Positions 1 to 6,517 of a stretch of 12,207 nt of DNA are shown here, piece after piece. Within the stretch, counting starts at the first letter, position 1. The number at the start of each line of letters is the position of its first letter. The position numbers and the translations under genes were made by a program. The notes under the pieces are model-generated. The model was not told the DNA's origin. It worked only from the letters and a program-made list of their open reading frames with translations, and made no database searches. Source of the DNA: Methylococcaceae bacterium. GTDB lineage: Bacteria > Pseudomonadota > Gammaproteobacteria > Methylococcales > UBA1147. The stretch covers positions 1 through 12,207 of the forward strand of contig JAKEEL010000127.1 in the NCBI GenBank assembly GCA_022616595.1, written 5' to 3'.

Positions 1-16
1 ACAGCGCCGGAGCGAC

Positions 17-128
17 TGTAAAAAATTCTGACAGAACTTCCGATCCAGCGGCCGCAAGAGCCGGAATTTCTCGCTCGGGCCGATTCCGGAAGCCTCGGTT
101 TCTTTGCGGAATGTCAGGTTTTTTTACA
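17..128. repeat. Inverted pair of 17-nt motifs (TGTAAAAAAnnCTGACA)
   Basis: Positions 17-33 read TGTAAAAAATTCTGACA. The reverse complement of 112-128 reads TGTAAAAAAACCTGACA, a match at 15 of 17 positions. The two copies face each other and enclose about 78 nt that includes a further inverted repeat (CCGGAAT at 61-67 with ATTCCGG at 83-89). Each motif is itself roughly symmetric (TGT...ACA), as protein-binding sites often are. Possible readings are a small non-autonomous mobile element, paired regulator sites, or a remnant IS end of the kind with repeated TGT-type binding sites. The repeat is seen directly; its function is unknown. Confidence 0.6.
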
Positions 129-226
129 CTGATCGCAAGAATTGATCGGGACGCCGTAGGGTGATCTACAAAATGGGCCCGGCGCGCTTCTTTGTGAAAC
201 CGGACGCACCCAGCGGGTGACACTCG

Positions 227-242
227 TGTAAAAAATGCCTGA
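227..242 (+). repeat. Third, diverged copy of the upstream 17-nt motif
   Basis: TGTAAAAAATGCCTGA at this position shares TGTAAAAAA exactly with the two copies at 17-33 and 112-128. It also carries the CTGA part, shifted by one base, and lacks the final ACA. It is preceded by TGACACTCG, so TGACA and TGTAA flank a 4-nt spacer. The recurrence at about 100-nt steps in one intergenic region suggests reuse of one cis element, although A-rich strings can recur by chance. Confidence 0.4.
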
Positions 243-267
243 AAACGGCAATAGACAACCTTCTCCA

Positions 268-285
268 AAATCCAATCTAGGATTT
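268..285. repeat. Short inverted repeat upstream of the carA promoter
   Basis: AAATCC (268-273) and GGATTT (280-285) form a perfect 6-bp inverted repeat around a 6-nt centre, about 18 bp before the candidate -35 box at 303. It could be an operator half-site pair or chance; nothing identifies a binding protein. Confidence 0.3.
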
Positions 286-302
286 CGGGGTGACGGCTCA
301 GG

Positions 303-331
303 TTGTACAAGTCGACCCAATCTCGTAGAAT
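303..331 (+). promoter_or_regulatory. Candidate sigma70 promoter for carAB
   Basis: The -10 box TAGAAT (326-331) matches TATAAT at five of six positions. A 17-nt spacer separates it from TTGTAC (303-308), which keeps only the TTG of the -35 consensus. Transcription would start near 338, giving a leader of about 75 nt that contains the hairpin at 355-389. The assignment is inferred from sequence only, and the second candidate at 337-345 competes with it. Confidence 0.4.
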
Positions 332-336
332 CAGTT

Positions 337-345
337 TGTTACAAT
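337..345 (+). promoter_or_regulatory. Candidate extended -10 promoter for carAB
   Basis: TGTTACAAT is an extended -10 element: TG, one base, then TACAAT (five of six to consensus). No good -35 lies 16-18 nt upstream, which fits an extended -10 promoter. Transcription would start near 352, so the RNA would begin almost at the hairpin 355-389. Paired promoters before carA are known in E. coli, but I cannot map these two onto those. Confidence 0.4.
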
Positions 346-354
346 GTTCAACGG

Positions 355-389
355 AAACGGGAAAGAGTCTTTCGGAGACCTTCCCGTTT
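355..389 (+). terminator. Terminator-like hairpin in the carA leader
   Basis: AAACGGGAA (355-363) pairs perfectly with TTCCCGTTT (381-389), nine base pairs. An inner GTCT/AGAC helix (367-370 with 376-379) closes on a TTCGG loop. A TTTT run (387-390) overlaps the right arm and continues as GCAC, so the U-tract is short. The hairpin lies after both candidate promoters and only 11 nt before the carA Shine-Dalgarno. It may therefore be an attenuator or an mRNA-stabilising leader structure, or the terminator of an upstream gene. The structure is seen; the role is inferred. Confidence 0.5.
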
Positions 390-411
390 TGCACATCCTA
401 GGGGGTGAAAT

Positions 412-1542
412 TTGACTGGAAAGGCAATCCTTGCGCTCGAGGACGGTACCGTATTCAGCGGGATCTCAATCGGCGCGGACGGAACTTCGACCGGCGAGGT
501 CGTATTCAATACCGCGCTGACCGGATACCAGGAGATTCTGACCGACCCCTCCTATGCGCGTCAGATTGTCACCCTGACTTATCCTCATATCGGCAATGTC
601 GGTATCAATGACCAGGACGAAGAATCGCCCCGCATCCATGCGAGCGGTCTGGTGATCCGTGATTTGTCCGTTTTGGCTAGCAGCTGGCGCTGTCAAAGCA
701 GTCTGAGCGATTATTTGCTTAAGCGCAATATCCAGGGGATTGCAGGAATCGACACCCGGAAACTAACGAGAATCTTACGTGAAAAGGGCGCCCAGCGCGG
801 ATGTCTGATGGCCGAAGAACAGCCCGATCCAATCCATGCGATAGACCATGCGCGAAGTTTTCCGGGACTTCAGGGCATGGATCTAGCGAAAGTCGTCTCG
901 GTCTCTCGACCCTATCAGTGGTCGCAGGGTTGTTGGACCCTGGGCCGCGGATATCTTGACCGGGAAAACACAACCTTTCACATTGTCGCCTATGATTTCG
1001 GGATCAAGCGCAATATCCTGCGCGAATTCGCCGAACGAGGCTGCCGGATCACCGTGGTCCCGGCCACCACGACGGCCAGGGAAACCCTGTCCTATCAACC
1101 GGATGGCGTGTTTCTATCGAACGGGCCCGGGGATCCGGAACCGTGTGATTATGCGATATCCGCGATCCGCACGTTGATGGATCATAACATTCCGGTGTTC
1201 GGGATTTGTCTCGGGCACCAGTTGTTGGCCTTGGCATCGGGAGCCCGTACGATCAAAATGAAATTCGGCCATCATGGGGCGAATCATCCGGTCCAGGACC
1301 TGACGACCGGCCGGGTCATGATCAGCAGTCAGAATCATGGTTTCGCGGTTGAGGAAGCGAGCCTTCCGGACAATCTGCGTGCGACGCATCGCTCATTATT
1401 CGACGGCAGCCTGCAGGGGATCCGTCGCACCGATTGTCCGGCCATGGGTTTCCAGGGGCACCCGGAAGCGAGCCCGGGACCCCATGATGTCGAGCCTTTG
1501 TTCGATCGGTTTATCGACCTGATGGCAAAGAACCGCAGTTGA
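412..1542 (+). CDS. carA: Carbamoyl-phosphate synthase small (glutaminase) subunit
   Basis: CarA hydrolyses glutamine and passes ammonia through a tunnel to CarB for carbamoyl phosphate synthesis, the shared first step of pyrimidine and arginine biosynthesis in the cytoplasm. The 376-residue protein is close to the E. coli length (about 382) and collinear with it. The N-terminal CPSase domain carries the GEVVFNTALTGYQEILTDPSY signature near residues 28-48. The C-terminal class I glutamine amidotransferase domain carries the nucleophile Cys266 in GICLGHQ, with His350 and Glu352 in FQGHPEAS completing the triad. The start is TTG at 412, supported by an almost ideal Shine-Dalgarno (GGGGGTGA, 401-408) and by alignment with E. 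coli; no in-frame ATG lies nearby. carB follows after 36 nt, so the two are almost certainly cotranscribed. Confidence 0.98.
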   Translation: MTGKAILALEDGTVFSGISIGADGTSTGEVVFNTALTGYQEILTDPSYARQIVTLTYPHIGNVGINDQDEESPRIHASGLVIRDLSVLASSWRCQSSLSDYLLKRNIQGIAGIDTRKLTRILREKGAQRGCLMAEEQPDPIHAIDHARSFPGLQGMDLAKVVSVSRPYQWSQGCWTLGRGYLDRENTTFHIVAYDFGIKRNILREFAERGCRITVVPATTTARETLSYQPDGVFLSNGPGDPEPCDYAISAIRTLMDHNIPVFGICLGHQLLALASGARTIKMKFGHHGANHPVQDLTTGRVMISSQNHGFAVEEASLPDNLRATHRSLFDGSLQGIRRTDCPAMGFQGHPEASPGPHDVEPLFDRFIDLMAKNRS

Positions 1543-1578
1543 AATTTCTTTCCAATGAATTGAACGGCGCATTGCAAG

Positions 1579-4500
1579 ATGCCTAAAAGAACCGATATCG
1601 AATCGATTTTATTATTGGGGGCCGGGCCGATCGTCATCGGCCAGGCTTGTGAATTTGATTATTCCGGCACCCAGGCTTGCACGGCGCTTCGGGAAGAAGG
1701 TTATCGGGTGATCCTGGTGAATTCCAATCCCGCCACCATTATGACCGATCCCGACACCGCCGATTCGGTTTACATCGAACCGATCGATTGGCAGACCGTC
1801 GCCCGGATCATCGAGAAAGAAACACCGGATGCCCTGTTGCCGACCATGGGGGGACAGACCGCCTTGAATTGTGCGCTGGATCTGGACCGGCACGGGGTCC
1901 TTACGCGTCATGGCGTGCAAATGATCGGGGCGTCGAAAGAGGCGATCGCCAAAGCCGAAGACCGGGATCAGTTTCGTCACGCGATGCGGAAAATCGGTCT
2001 GGAAGTCCCGCGTTCCGGGATTGCCCGCAACCTCGATGAAGCGCTCGATATCGTCGTCGATATCGATTATCCGGCGATCATCCGGCCGTCGTACACGCTG
2101 GGCGGAAGCGGCGGCGGGATCGCCTATAACCGGGAAGAGTTCGTCGAAATCTGCGAACGCGGTCTTGAACTTTCCCCCGCCAGGGAGTTGTTGATCGAAG
2201 AATCGGTACTGGGATGGAAGGAATTCGAAATGGAAGTCGTGCGCGATCACCGCGACAATTGCATCATCGTGTGTTCGATCGAAAATTTCGATCCGATGGG
2301 CGTGCATACCGGCGATTCGATCACCGTGGCTCCGGCCCAGACGCTCACCGATAAGGAATATCAGATTCTCAGGAATGTATCGATCGCGGTCCTGCGCGAG
2401 ATCGGCGTGGATACCGGGGGCTCCAACGTGCAGGTCGCGATCAACCCGGACAATGGCCGCCTGGTCGTGATCGAGATGAATCCGAGGGTATCCAGATCCT
2501 CCGCGCTGGCTTCGAAAGCGACGGGTTTCCCGATCGCCAAGGTGGCCGCAAAGCTCGCGGTCGGTTATACCCTGGACGAACTGCGCAATGAAATCACGGG
2601 CGGTGCGACTCCGGCATCCTTCGAACCGAGTATCGATTATGTAGTCACGAAGATCCCGCGCTTCACCTTCGAAAAATTCCCGCAGGCTAACGATCGCCTC
2701 ACGACCCAGATGAAGTCGGTGGGTGAAGCGATGGCGATCGGACGGACCTTTCAGGAATCGCTGCAAAAGGCGATCCGCAGTCTCGAAACCGGAGTCGACG
2801 GGTTGATCAGTCGAATCGATTCCGGCAGCGATGAGTTGCGGGAGACGCTGCACCGGGAACTGAATCACCCGGGGCCCGAAAGGATCTGGTTTATCGCGGA
2901 CGCTTTCAGACAGGGCATGAATCTCGAGGAAATCAACGGTATCTGCCATATCGACCCCTGGTTTCTAGCCCAAATCGAAGATCTGGTCCGGATCGAGGAG
3001 GATCTGCAAAATCGGGATCTCGCATCGATCGGCAAGGATCAGTTATACGACCTGAAACGCAAGGGTTTTTCCGACTCGAGGATCGCAACCCTGGTCAATC
3101 AACCTCAATCGGCTGTCCGTGACCTGCGCCATCGACTGGGTATTCGACCGGTCTACAAGCGGATCGATTCCTGCGCGGCGGAGTTTGCGTCCTCGACCGC
3201 CTATCTGTACTCGACCTATGAGGAAGAATGCGAGGCGCGAGTATCGGCACGCGAAAAAGTCATCGTGCTCGGAGGCGGGCCGAACCGGATCGGACAGGGG
3301 ATCGAATTCGATTATTGTTGCGTACATGCGGCGCTTGCGCTGCGCGAGGATGGTTATGAGACCATCATGGTGAATTGCAACCCGGAAACGGTTTCCACCG
3401 ACTTCGATATCTCGGATCGCCTGTATTTCGAACCGCTGACGCTCGAAGACGTGCTCGAAATCCTGCACATCGAGCGACCGACCGGCGTGATCGTGCAATT
3501 CGGCGGCCAAACTCCGCTCAAGCTCGCGACCGCGCTGGAAGCCGCCAGGGCGCCAATCATCGGCACATCTCCGGACTCGATCGATCTCGCCGAAGACCGC
3601 GAGCGATTCCAGAAACTCGTCGATCGACTCGGATTGAAACAGCCCCCGAATGCCACGGCGCGCTCGGTCGCAGAAGCCGCTGACAGGGCGCGGGAACTCG
3701 GATTTCCGCTGGTTGTGAGACCATCCTACGTGCTCGGCGGACGGGCCATGGAGATCGTGTTCGACGAATCCGAACTGGAAAGGTATATGCGGGAAGCGGT
3801 CAGTGTTTCCAACGAATCTCCGGTATTGCTCGACAGGTTCCTGGACAATGCGACTGAAATGGATGTGGATGCGATCTGCGATGGTCAGGAGGTGCTGATC
3901 GGAGGACTCATGGAACACATCGAACTCGCGGGGGTCCACTCGGGCGATTCGGCCTGTTCCATTCCGCCTTACAGTTTGCCCCCGGATGTGCAAGACCAGG
4001 TCCGCGAACAGGTGCGCAGGCTGGCCAAAGCCTTGGGTGTCGTGGGTTTGATGAATGCGCAGTTCGCGATCCAGAATCGGGAGGTCTATATACTCGAGGT
4101 AAACCCGCGTGCTTCGAGAACCGCACCCTTCGTTTCCAAAGCGACCGGTTATCCCCTGGCAAAAATAGCCGCGCGCTGCATGGTCGGTAAAAGCCTTGCC
4201 GGTCAGGGCATTCGCGGTGAACGCGTACCCCGGTTTTATTCGGTTAAAGAAGCGGTGTTTCCGTTCATCAAGTTCCCCGGGGTCGATACGGTCCTGGGCC
4301 CGGAAATGAAATCCACGGGCGAGGTGATGGGGGTCGGCAGATCCTTTGGTGAAGCCTTCGCCAAAGCGCAACGGGCCGCCGGGGTTGACTTGACCCGCGA
4401 CGGTAAGATATTGATGAGTGTGCGTTCAGCCGATAAACCCGGCTTGATACCGATCGCAAGGGATCTGGTCGATCAGGGTTACGAACTCGTAGCGACCCGC

Positions 4501-4794
4501 GGAACGGCGAAGGTGCTAACGGATGCCGGAATTTCCTGCGCGATCGTTCATAAAGTCAAGGAAGGCCGGCCGCATATCGTGGATCTGATCAAGAACGAAA
4601 AGATTAAATTGATCATCAACACGGCCGAAGGCCGCAAGGCGATCGCCGATTCGTTCATTATTCGACGGGCGGCGCTGCAGCATCAAGTGACTTATACCAC
4701 GACACTCGCAGGCGCTCGGGCGACCTGCAAGGCTTTCAGCAATGTCGGAGACCTGACGGTGAACCGTCTGCAGGATCTACACAGGGAGTTTTGA
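1579..4794 (+). CDS. carB: Carbamoyl-phosphate synthase large subunit
   Basis: CarB makes carbamoyl phosphate from bicarbonate, ammonia delivered by CarA, and two ATP. At 1071 residues it matches the E. coli enzyme (1073). Both halves of the internal duplication are visible. The carboxyphosphate half opens with LLLGAGPIVIGQACEFDYSG near residue 10, and the carbamoyl phosphate half opens with VIVLGGGPNRIGQGIEFDYC near residue 558. An oligomerisation region lies between them (about 400-550). The C-terminal MGS-like allosteric domain (about 943-1071) keeps VATRGTA, HKVKEGRPHI and INTAEGR, the region that binds IMP/UMP in E. coli, so nucleotide control is probably retained. The ATG at 1579 has only a weak Shine-Dalgarno, which suggests coupling to carA translation. 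No lesion is visible. Confidence 0.99.
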   Translation: MPKRTDIESILLLGAGPIVIGQACEFDYSGTQACTALREEGYRVILVNSNPATIMTDPDTADSVYIEPIDWQTVARIIEKETPDALLPTMGGQTALNCALDLDRHGVLTRHGVQMIGASKEAIAKAEDRDQFRHAMRKIGLEVPRSGIARNLDEALDIVVDIDYPAIIRPSYTLGGSGGGIAYNREEFVEICERGLELSPARELLIEESVLGWKEFEMEVVRDHRDNCIIVCSIENFDPMGVHTGDSITVAPAQTLTDKEYQILRNVSIAVLREIGVDTGGSNVQVAINPDNGRLVVIEMNPRVSRSSALASKATGFPIAKVAAKLAVGYTLDELRNEITGGATPASFEPSIDYVVTKIPRFTFEKFPQANDRLTTQMKSVGEAMAIGRTFQESLQKAIRSLETGVDGLISRIDSGSDELRETLHRELNHPGPERIWFIADAFRQGMNLEEINGICHIDPWFLAQIEDLVRIEEDLQNRDLASIGKDQLYDLKRKGFSDSRIATLVNQPQSAVRDLRHRLGIRPVYKRIDSCAAEFASSTAYLYSTYEEECEARVSAREKVIVLGGGPNRIGQGIEFDYCCVHAALALREDGYETIMVNCNPETVSTDFDISDRLYFEPLTLEDVLEILHIERPTGVIVQFGGQTPLKLATALEAARAPIIGTSPDSIDLAEDRERFQKLVDRLGLKQPPNATARSVAEAADRARELGFPLVVRPSYVLGGRAMEIVFDESELERYMREAVSVSNESPVLLDRFLDNATEMDVDAICDGQEVLIGGLMEHIELAGVHSGDSACSIPPYSLPPDVQDQVREQVRRLAKALGVVGLMNAQFAIQNREVYILEVNPRASRTAPFVSKATGYPLAKIAARCMVGKSLAGQGIRGERVPRFYSVKEAVFPFIKFPGVDTVLGPEMKSTGEVMGVGRSFGEAFAKAQRAAGVDLTRDGKILMSVRSADKPGLIPIARDLVDQGYELVATRGTAKVLTDAGISCAIVHKVKEGRPHIVDLIKNEKIKLIINTAEGRKAIADSFIIRRAALQHQVTYTTTLAGARATCKAFSNVGDLTVNRLQDLHREF

Positions 4795-4859
4795 CGCGGA
4801 ATGAAGTACCGAACTGAAACTACAGGATTTTCCCTGTGCGATGAACCAATAAGGAGACA

Positions 4860-5339
4860 ATGATGAATAAGATACCTCTGACCCTGGAAGGGGCCGAGAA
4901 GCTGCGTAAGGAATTGAATGTATTGAAAACCGTGGTTCGCCCGAGGATCATCGCCGCGATCGCGGAGGCCCGCGCGCACGGGGATCTGAAGGAAAACGCG
5001 GAATATCATGCCGCGCGCGAGCAGCAAAGCTACACAGAGGGGCGTATCGCCGAAATCGAGAGCAAGTTGTCGCGTTCGCAGATCATTGATGTGACCAAGC
5101 TGAACGCGGGCGGCAAGGTGGTGTTCGGTGCAACCGTGGAACTGGAAGACCTCGAAACGGAGAGTGTGGTGATCTATAAAATCGTAGGCGAGGACGAAGC
5201 GGACATTAAAGCCGGCCGTATTTCGGTTTCCTCCCCGATTGCGCGTGCGCTGATCGGCAAACGGCAGGAGGACGTGATTTCCTTTCAGGCGCCGGCAGGC
5301 CTGAAGGAGTATGAAATACGCAGTGTCGATTACAAATAG
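4860..5339 (+). CDS. greA: Transcript cleavage (elongation) factor GreA
   Basis: GreA enters the RNA polymerase secondary channel and stimulates cleavage of the nascent RNA in backtracked complexes. An N-terminal coiled coil (about residues 1-75) carries the acidic tip in HGDLKENAEYHAAREQQ, with Asp41 and Glu44 when counted from the second ATG. The FKBP-like C-terminal domain includes IVGEDEAD and SSPIARALIGK. Two ATGs are adjacent (4860 and 4863). The strong AAGGAG at 4851-4856 sits 3 nt from the first and 6 nt from the second. The second gives 158 residues beginning MNKIPLTLEGAEKL, the same length and frame as E. coli GreA, so 4863 is the more likely start. It follows carB by 65 nt and could be read through from carAB; I see no strong separate promoter. 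Confidence 0.97.
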   Translation: MMNKIPLTLEGAEKLRKELNVLKTVVRPRIIAAIAEARAHGDLKENAEYHAAREQQSYTEGRIAEIESKLSRSQIIDVTKLNAGGKVVFGATVELEDLETESVVIYKIVGEDEADIKAGRISVSSPIARALIGKRQEDVISFQAPAGLKEYEIRSVDYK

Positions 5340-5342
5340 GCC

Positions 5343-5621
5343 TCAAGCGGTTTTATCGGGGCTCTCCCGATACACGACCGCAATTTTCCCGATCAATTGG
5401 ACCAGTTCGGCGCCGGTTGTTTGACAAATCTGCCCGGCTTGGGATTTTCTGTCGTCCCGCTGATCGCAACCGAGCCGGATCTTGATCAATTCGTGATGTT
5501 CCAAAGCTTCTTCAATCGCCAGGATTACGTTCTCCGTCAGACCCGAGTGCCCGGTCGCGACAAGCGGTTTCAGCGAATGGGCCAGGGCCCGGAATCGTTT
5601 TCGTGCGGCCGGTGTCATCAT
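5343..5621 (-). CDS. yhbY: Ribosome assembly RNA-binding protein YhbY (CRM domain)
   Basis: This small CRM/KH-like RNA-binding protein associates with pre-50S particles. The hallmark segment GHSGLTENVILAIEEALEHH, followed by ELIKIRL, is nearly identical to E. coli YhbY (GSNGLTEGV...ALEHHELIKVKI), and the C-terminus VQLIGKIAVVYRESP also matches. The frame is open back to 5723, but the homologous N-terminus is MTPAARKRFRALAHSLKP. I therefore place the start at the tandem ATGs, 5621 or 5618 (92 or 91 aa; E. coli 97). The palindrome at 5654-5669 with a -10-like TATAGT on this strand would lie inside the longer version, which favours the short form. It converges on greA with 3 nt between stop codons and diverges from rlmE, the same arrangement as in E. 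coli. Confidence 0.92.
   Translation of the reverse strand: MMTPAARKRFRALAHSLKPLVATGHSGLTENVILAIEEALEHHELIKIRLGCDQRDDRKSQAGQICQTTGAELVQLIGKIAVVYRESPDKTA
5354..5372. repeat. Hairpin at the greA/yhbY convergent junction
   Basis: TATCGGG (5354-5360) pairs perfectly with CCCGATA (5366-5372) around GCTCT; an outer GCGG/CCGC (5347-5350 and 5378-5381) could extend it. It lies inside the last codons of yhbY and 15 nt past the greA stop. Neither side has the downstream T-run of a canonical intrinsic terminator, so it may only slow polymerase or protect the greA mRNA end. Confidence 0.35.
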
Positions 5622-5653
5622 GCCTGGTCGAAGTTTCAGTAATGCCGGCAATT

Positions 5654-5669
5654 TTACACTATAGTGTAA
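5654..5669. promoter_or_regulatory. Perfect 16-bp palindrome, candidate divergent promoter/operator
   Basis: TTACACTATAGTGTAA is a perfect palindrome midway between the yhbY start (minus strand) and the rlmE start (plus strand). Its centre yields the -10-like hexamer TATAGT on both strands (plus 5660-5665, minus 5658-5663), so divergent promoters would share the same DNA. Matching -35 boxes are poor on both sides. It could equally be a repressor operator. A second small inverted repeat, AAGAT-G-ATCTT, follows immediately (5669-5679). Confidence 0.5.
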
Positions 5670-5709
5670 GATGATCTTGCATTTATTAAACTGACGCGGA
5701 TCAATCCGG

Positions 5710-6357
5710 ATGGCGCGCAGCAAATCCAGTCACCTTTGGCTACGGGAACATCATTCCGATGAATTCGTCAAATTGGCCCGGGTTCAGAATTATCGATCGA
5801 GGGCCGTTTTCAAACTGAAGGAGATCGATCAACGCGACCGGGTGTTCAGAGCCGGGGCCTGCGTATTGGACTTGGGAGCCGCGCCCGGCGGTTGGTCTGA
5901 ATACGCCTTGCAACGGGTTGGCGAACGAGGAAAAATTATCGCACTCGATGTTTTGGAGATCGTTCCGATTCGGGGGGTCGAATTTATCCGGGGAGATTTT
6001 CGCGAGGATTCGGTCTTGGAAAAGCTGATCGAAATGCTGGCCGAACGAAAGGTGGATGTCCTTTTGTCGGATATGGCGCCTGATCAAAGCGGCAAAGTAG
6101 AAATCGACCAGCCCAAATCGATCCACTTGGCGGAACTCGCATTGGAAATGGCGCATCGTGCGCTCGCGCCGGGCGGTATTTTTTTGGTCAAGGTATTTCA
6201 AGGCGCGGGTTTCGATCAGTTTTACCGGGATGTTAAGCAGGGTTTCAGTAAAGTCGTCATCCGGAAGCCGAAAGCCTCGCGCGCCAGAAGCCGGGAGGTT
6301 TTTTTATTGGGGAAGGGCTTTAAACCCGGACAAGGTTACCCAATATCCACCAATTAG
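5710..6357 (+). CDS. rlmE: 23S rRNA (uridine2552-2'-O)-methyltransferase RlmE (FtsJ/RrmJ)
   Basis: RlmE methylates the 2'-OH of U2552 in the A loop of 23S rRNA on the 50S subunit, a late ribosome-assembly step. The 215-residue protein (E. coli 209) has the S-adenosylmethionine motif VLDLGAAPGGWSEYA near residues 52-66. The catalytic K-D-K-E set is visible as Lys35 (VFKLKEID), Asp121 (LLSDMAPDQSG), Lys161 (FLVKVFQG) and Glu196 (RARSREVFLL). The start at ATG 5710 agrees with family length; its Shine-Dalgarno is weak (ATCCGG at about 5704-5709). It diverges from yhbY and precedes ftsH by 160 nt, the same neighbours as in E. coli, where rlmE and ftsH are heat-shock genes. Confidence 0.96.
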   Translation: MARSKSSHLWLREHHSDEFVKLARVQNYRSRAVFKLKEIDQRDRVFRAGACVLDLGAAPGGWSEYALQRVGERGKIIALDVLEIVPIRGVEFIRGDFREDSVLEKLIEMLAERKVDVLLSDMAPDQSGKVEIDQPKSIHLAELALEMAHRALAPGGIFLVKVFQGAGFDQFYRDVKQGFSKVVIRKPKASRARSREVFLLGKGFKPGQGYPISTN

Positions 6358-6384
6358 AAACCGAAAAACACAAATCGATCTAAA

Positions 6385-6432
6385 ATGATTGAACCAAAAT
6401 AAACGAAACCGGCGCTTTTGTGGTCCAATCAT
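6385..6432. repeat. Long imperfect inverted repeat upstream of the ftsH promoter
   Basis: ATGATTG (6385-6391) pairs with CAATCAT (6426-6432). After one mismatch, ACCA (6393-6396) pairs with TGGT (6421-6424), then AAA pairs with TTT across a bulged G. This gives about 14 base pairs around a loop of about 17 nt. It lies between the rlmE stop (6357) and the candidate ftsH -35 (6440). There is no T-run after the right arm, so it is not a typical terminator. A regulatory site or an mRNA 3'-end structure for rlmE is possible. Confidence 0.5.
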
Positions 6433-6439
6433 CAGGGCG

Positions 6440-6468
6440 CTTACAAGCGGCGATTATCCTGATACAAT
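6440..6468 (+). promoter_or_regulatory. Candidate sigma70 promoter for ftsH
   Basis: CTTACA (6440-6445, four of six to TTGACA) and TACAAT (6463-6468, five of six to TATAAT) are separated by 17 nt. The -35 lies inside a small palindrome, CGCTT-AC-AAGCG (6438-6449), a plausible operator. Transcription would start near 6475, about 43 nt before the start codon. I see no clear heat-shock (sigma32) promoter pattern here. Confidence 0.5.
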
Positions 6469-6487
6469 GATTCAGGCTTTTTAATAA

Positions 6488-6504
6488 TCCGGGCCGATCC
6501 CGGA
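6488..6504 (+). promoter_or_regulatory. Hairpin directly in front of the ftsH ribosome binding site
   Basis: TCCGGG (6488-6493) pairs with CCCGGA (6499-6504) around the loop CCGAT, and A6487-T6505 can extend the stem to 7 bp. The stem ends one base or less before the GGGAG Shine-Dalgarno (6506-6510). Such a structure can modulate ribosome access. It touches the site but does not bury it. The role is inferred. Confidence 0.4.
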
Positions 6505-6517
6505 TGGGAGTACCACA

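Larger units (their letters stand above)
1..411. other. Intergenic region upstream of carA, no recognisable gene
   Basis: I see no protein-coding gene here: short open frames on either strand resemble nothing I know and lack a convincing ribosome binding site. The stretch instead holds short cis elements, listed separately: two 17-nt motif copies in inverted orientation (17-33 and 112-128), a weaker third copy (227-242), a 7-bp inverted repeat (61-67 with 83-89), a 6-bp hairpin (268-285), two candidate promoters and a hairpin before the carA start. In many gammaproteobacteria dnaJ/dapB lie upstream of carA; neither is visible here, but they may lie beyond the window edge. Confidence 0.7.

Noticed and set aside
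60..110. Possible sigma54 (-24/-12) promoter near the upstream repeats
   Set aside because: GG and GC pairs are present, but I found none with the required 10-nt spacing together with the flanking consensus.
1612..4371. Two antisense open frames of over 440 codons on the minus strand opposite carB (1612-2949 and 3043-4371)
   Set aside because: They mirror the codon pattern of carB, have no recognisable domains and no ribosome binding sites, and carB itself is beyond doubt.
5622..5723. N-terminal extension of yhbY to an upstream start at 5723
   Set aside because: The extension has no counterpart in YhbY, runs across the promoter-like palindrome and overlaps the rlmE start.
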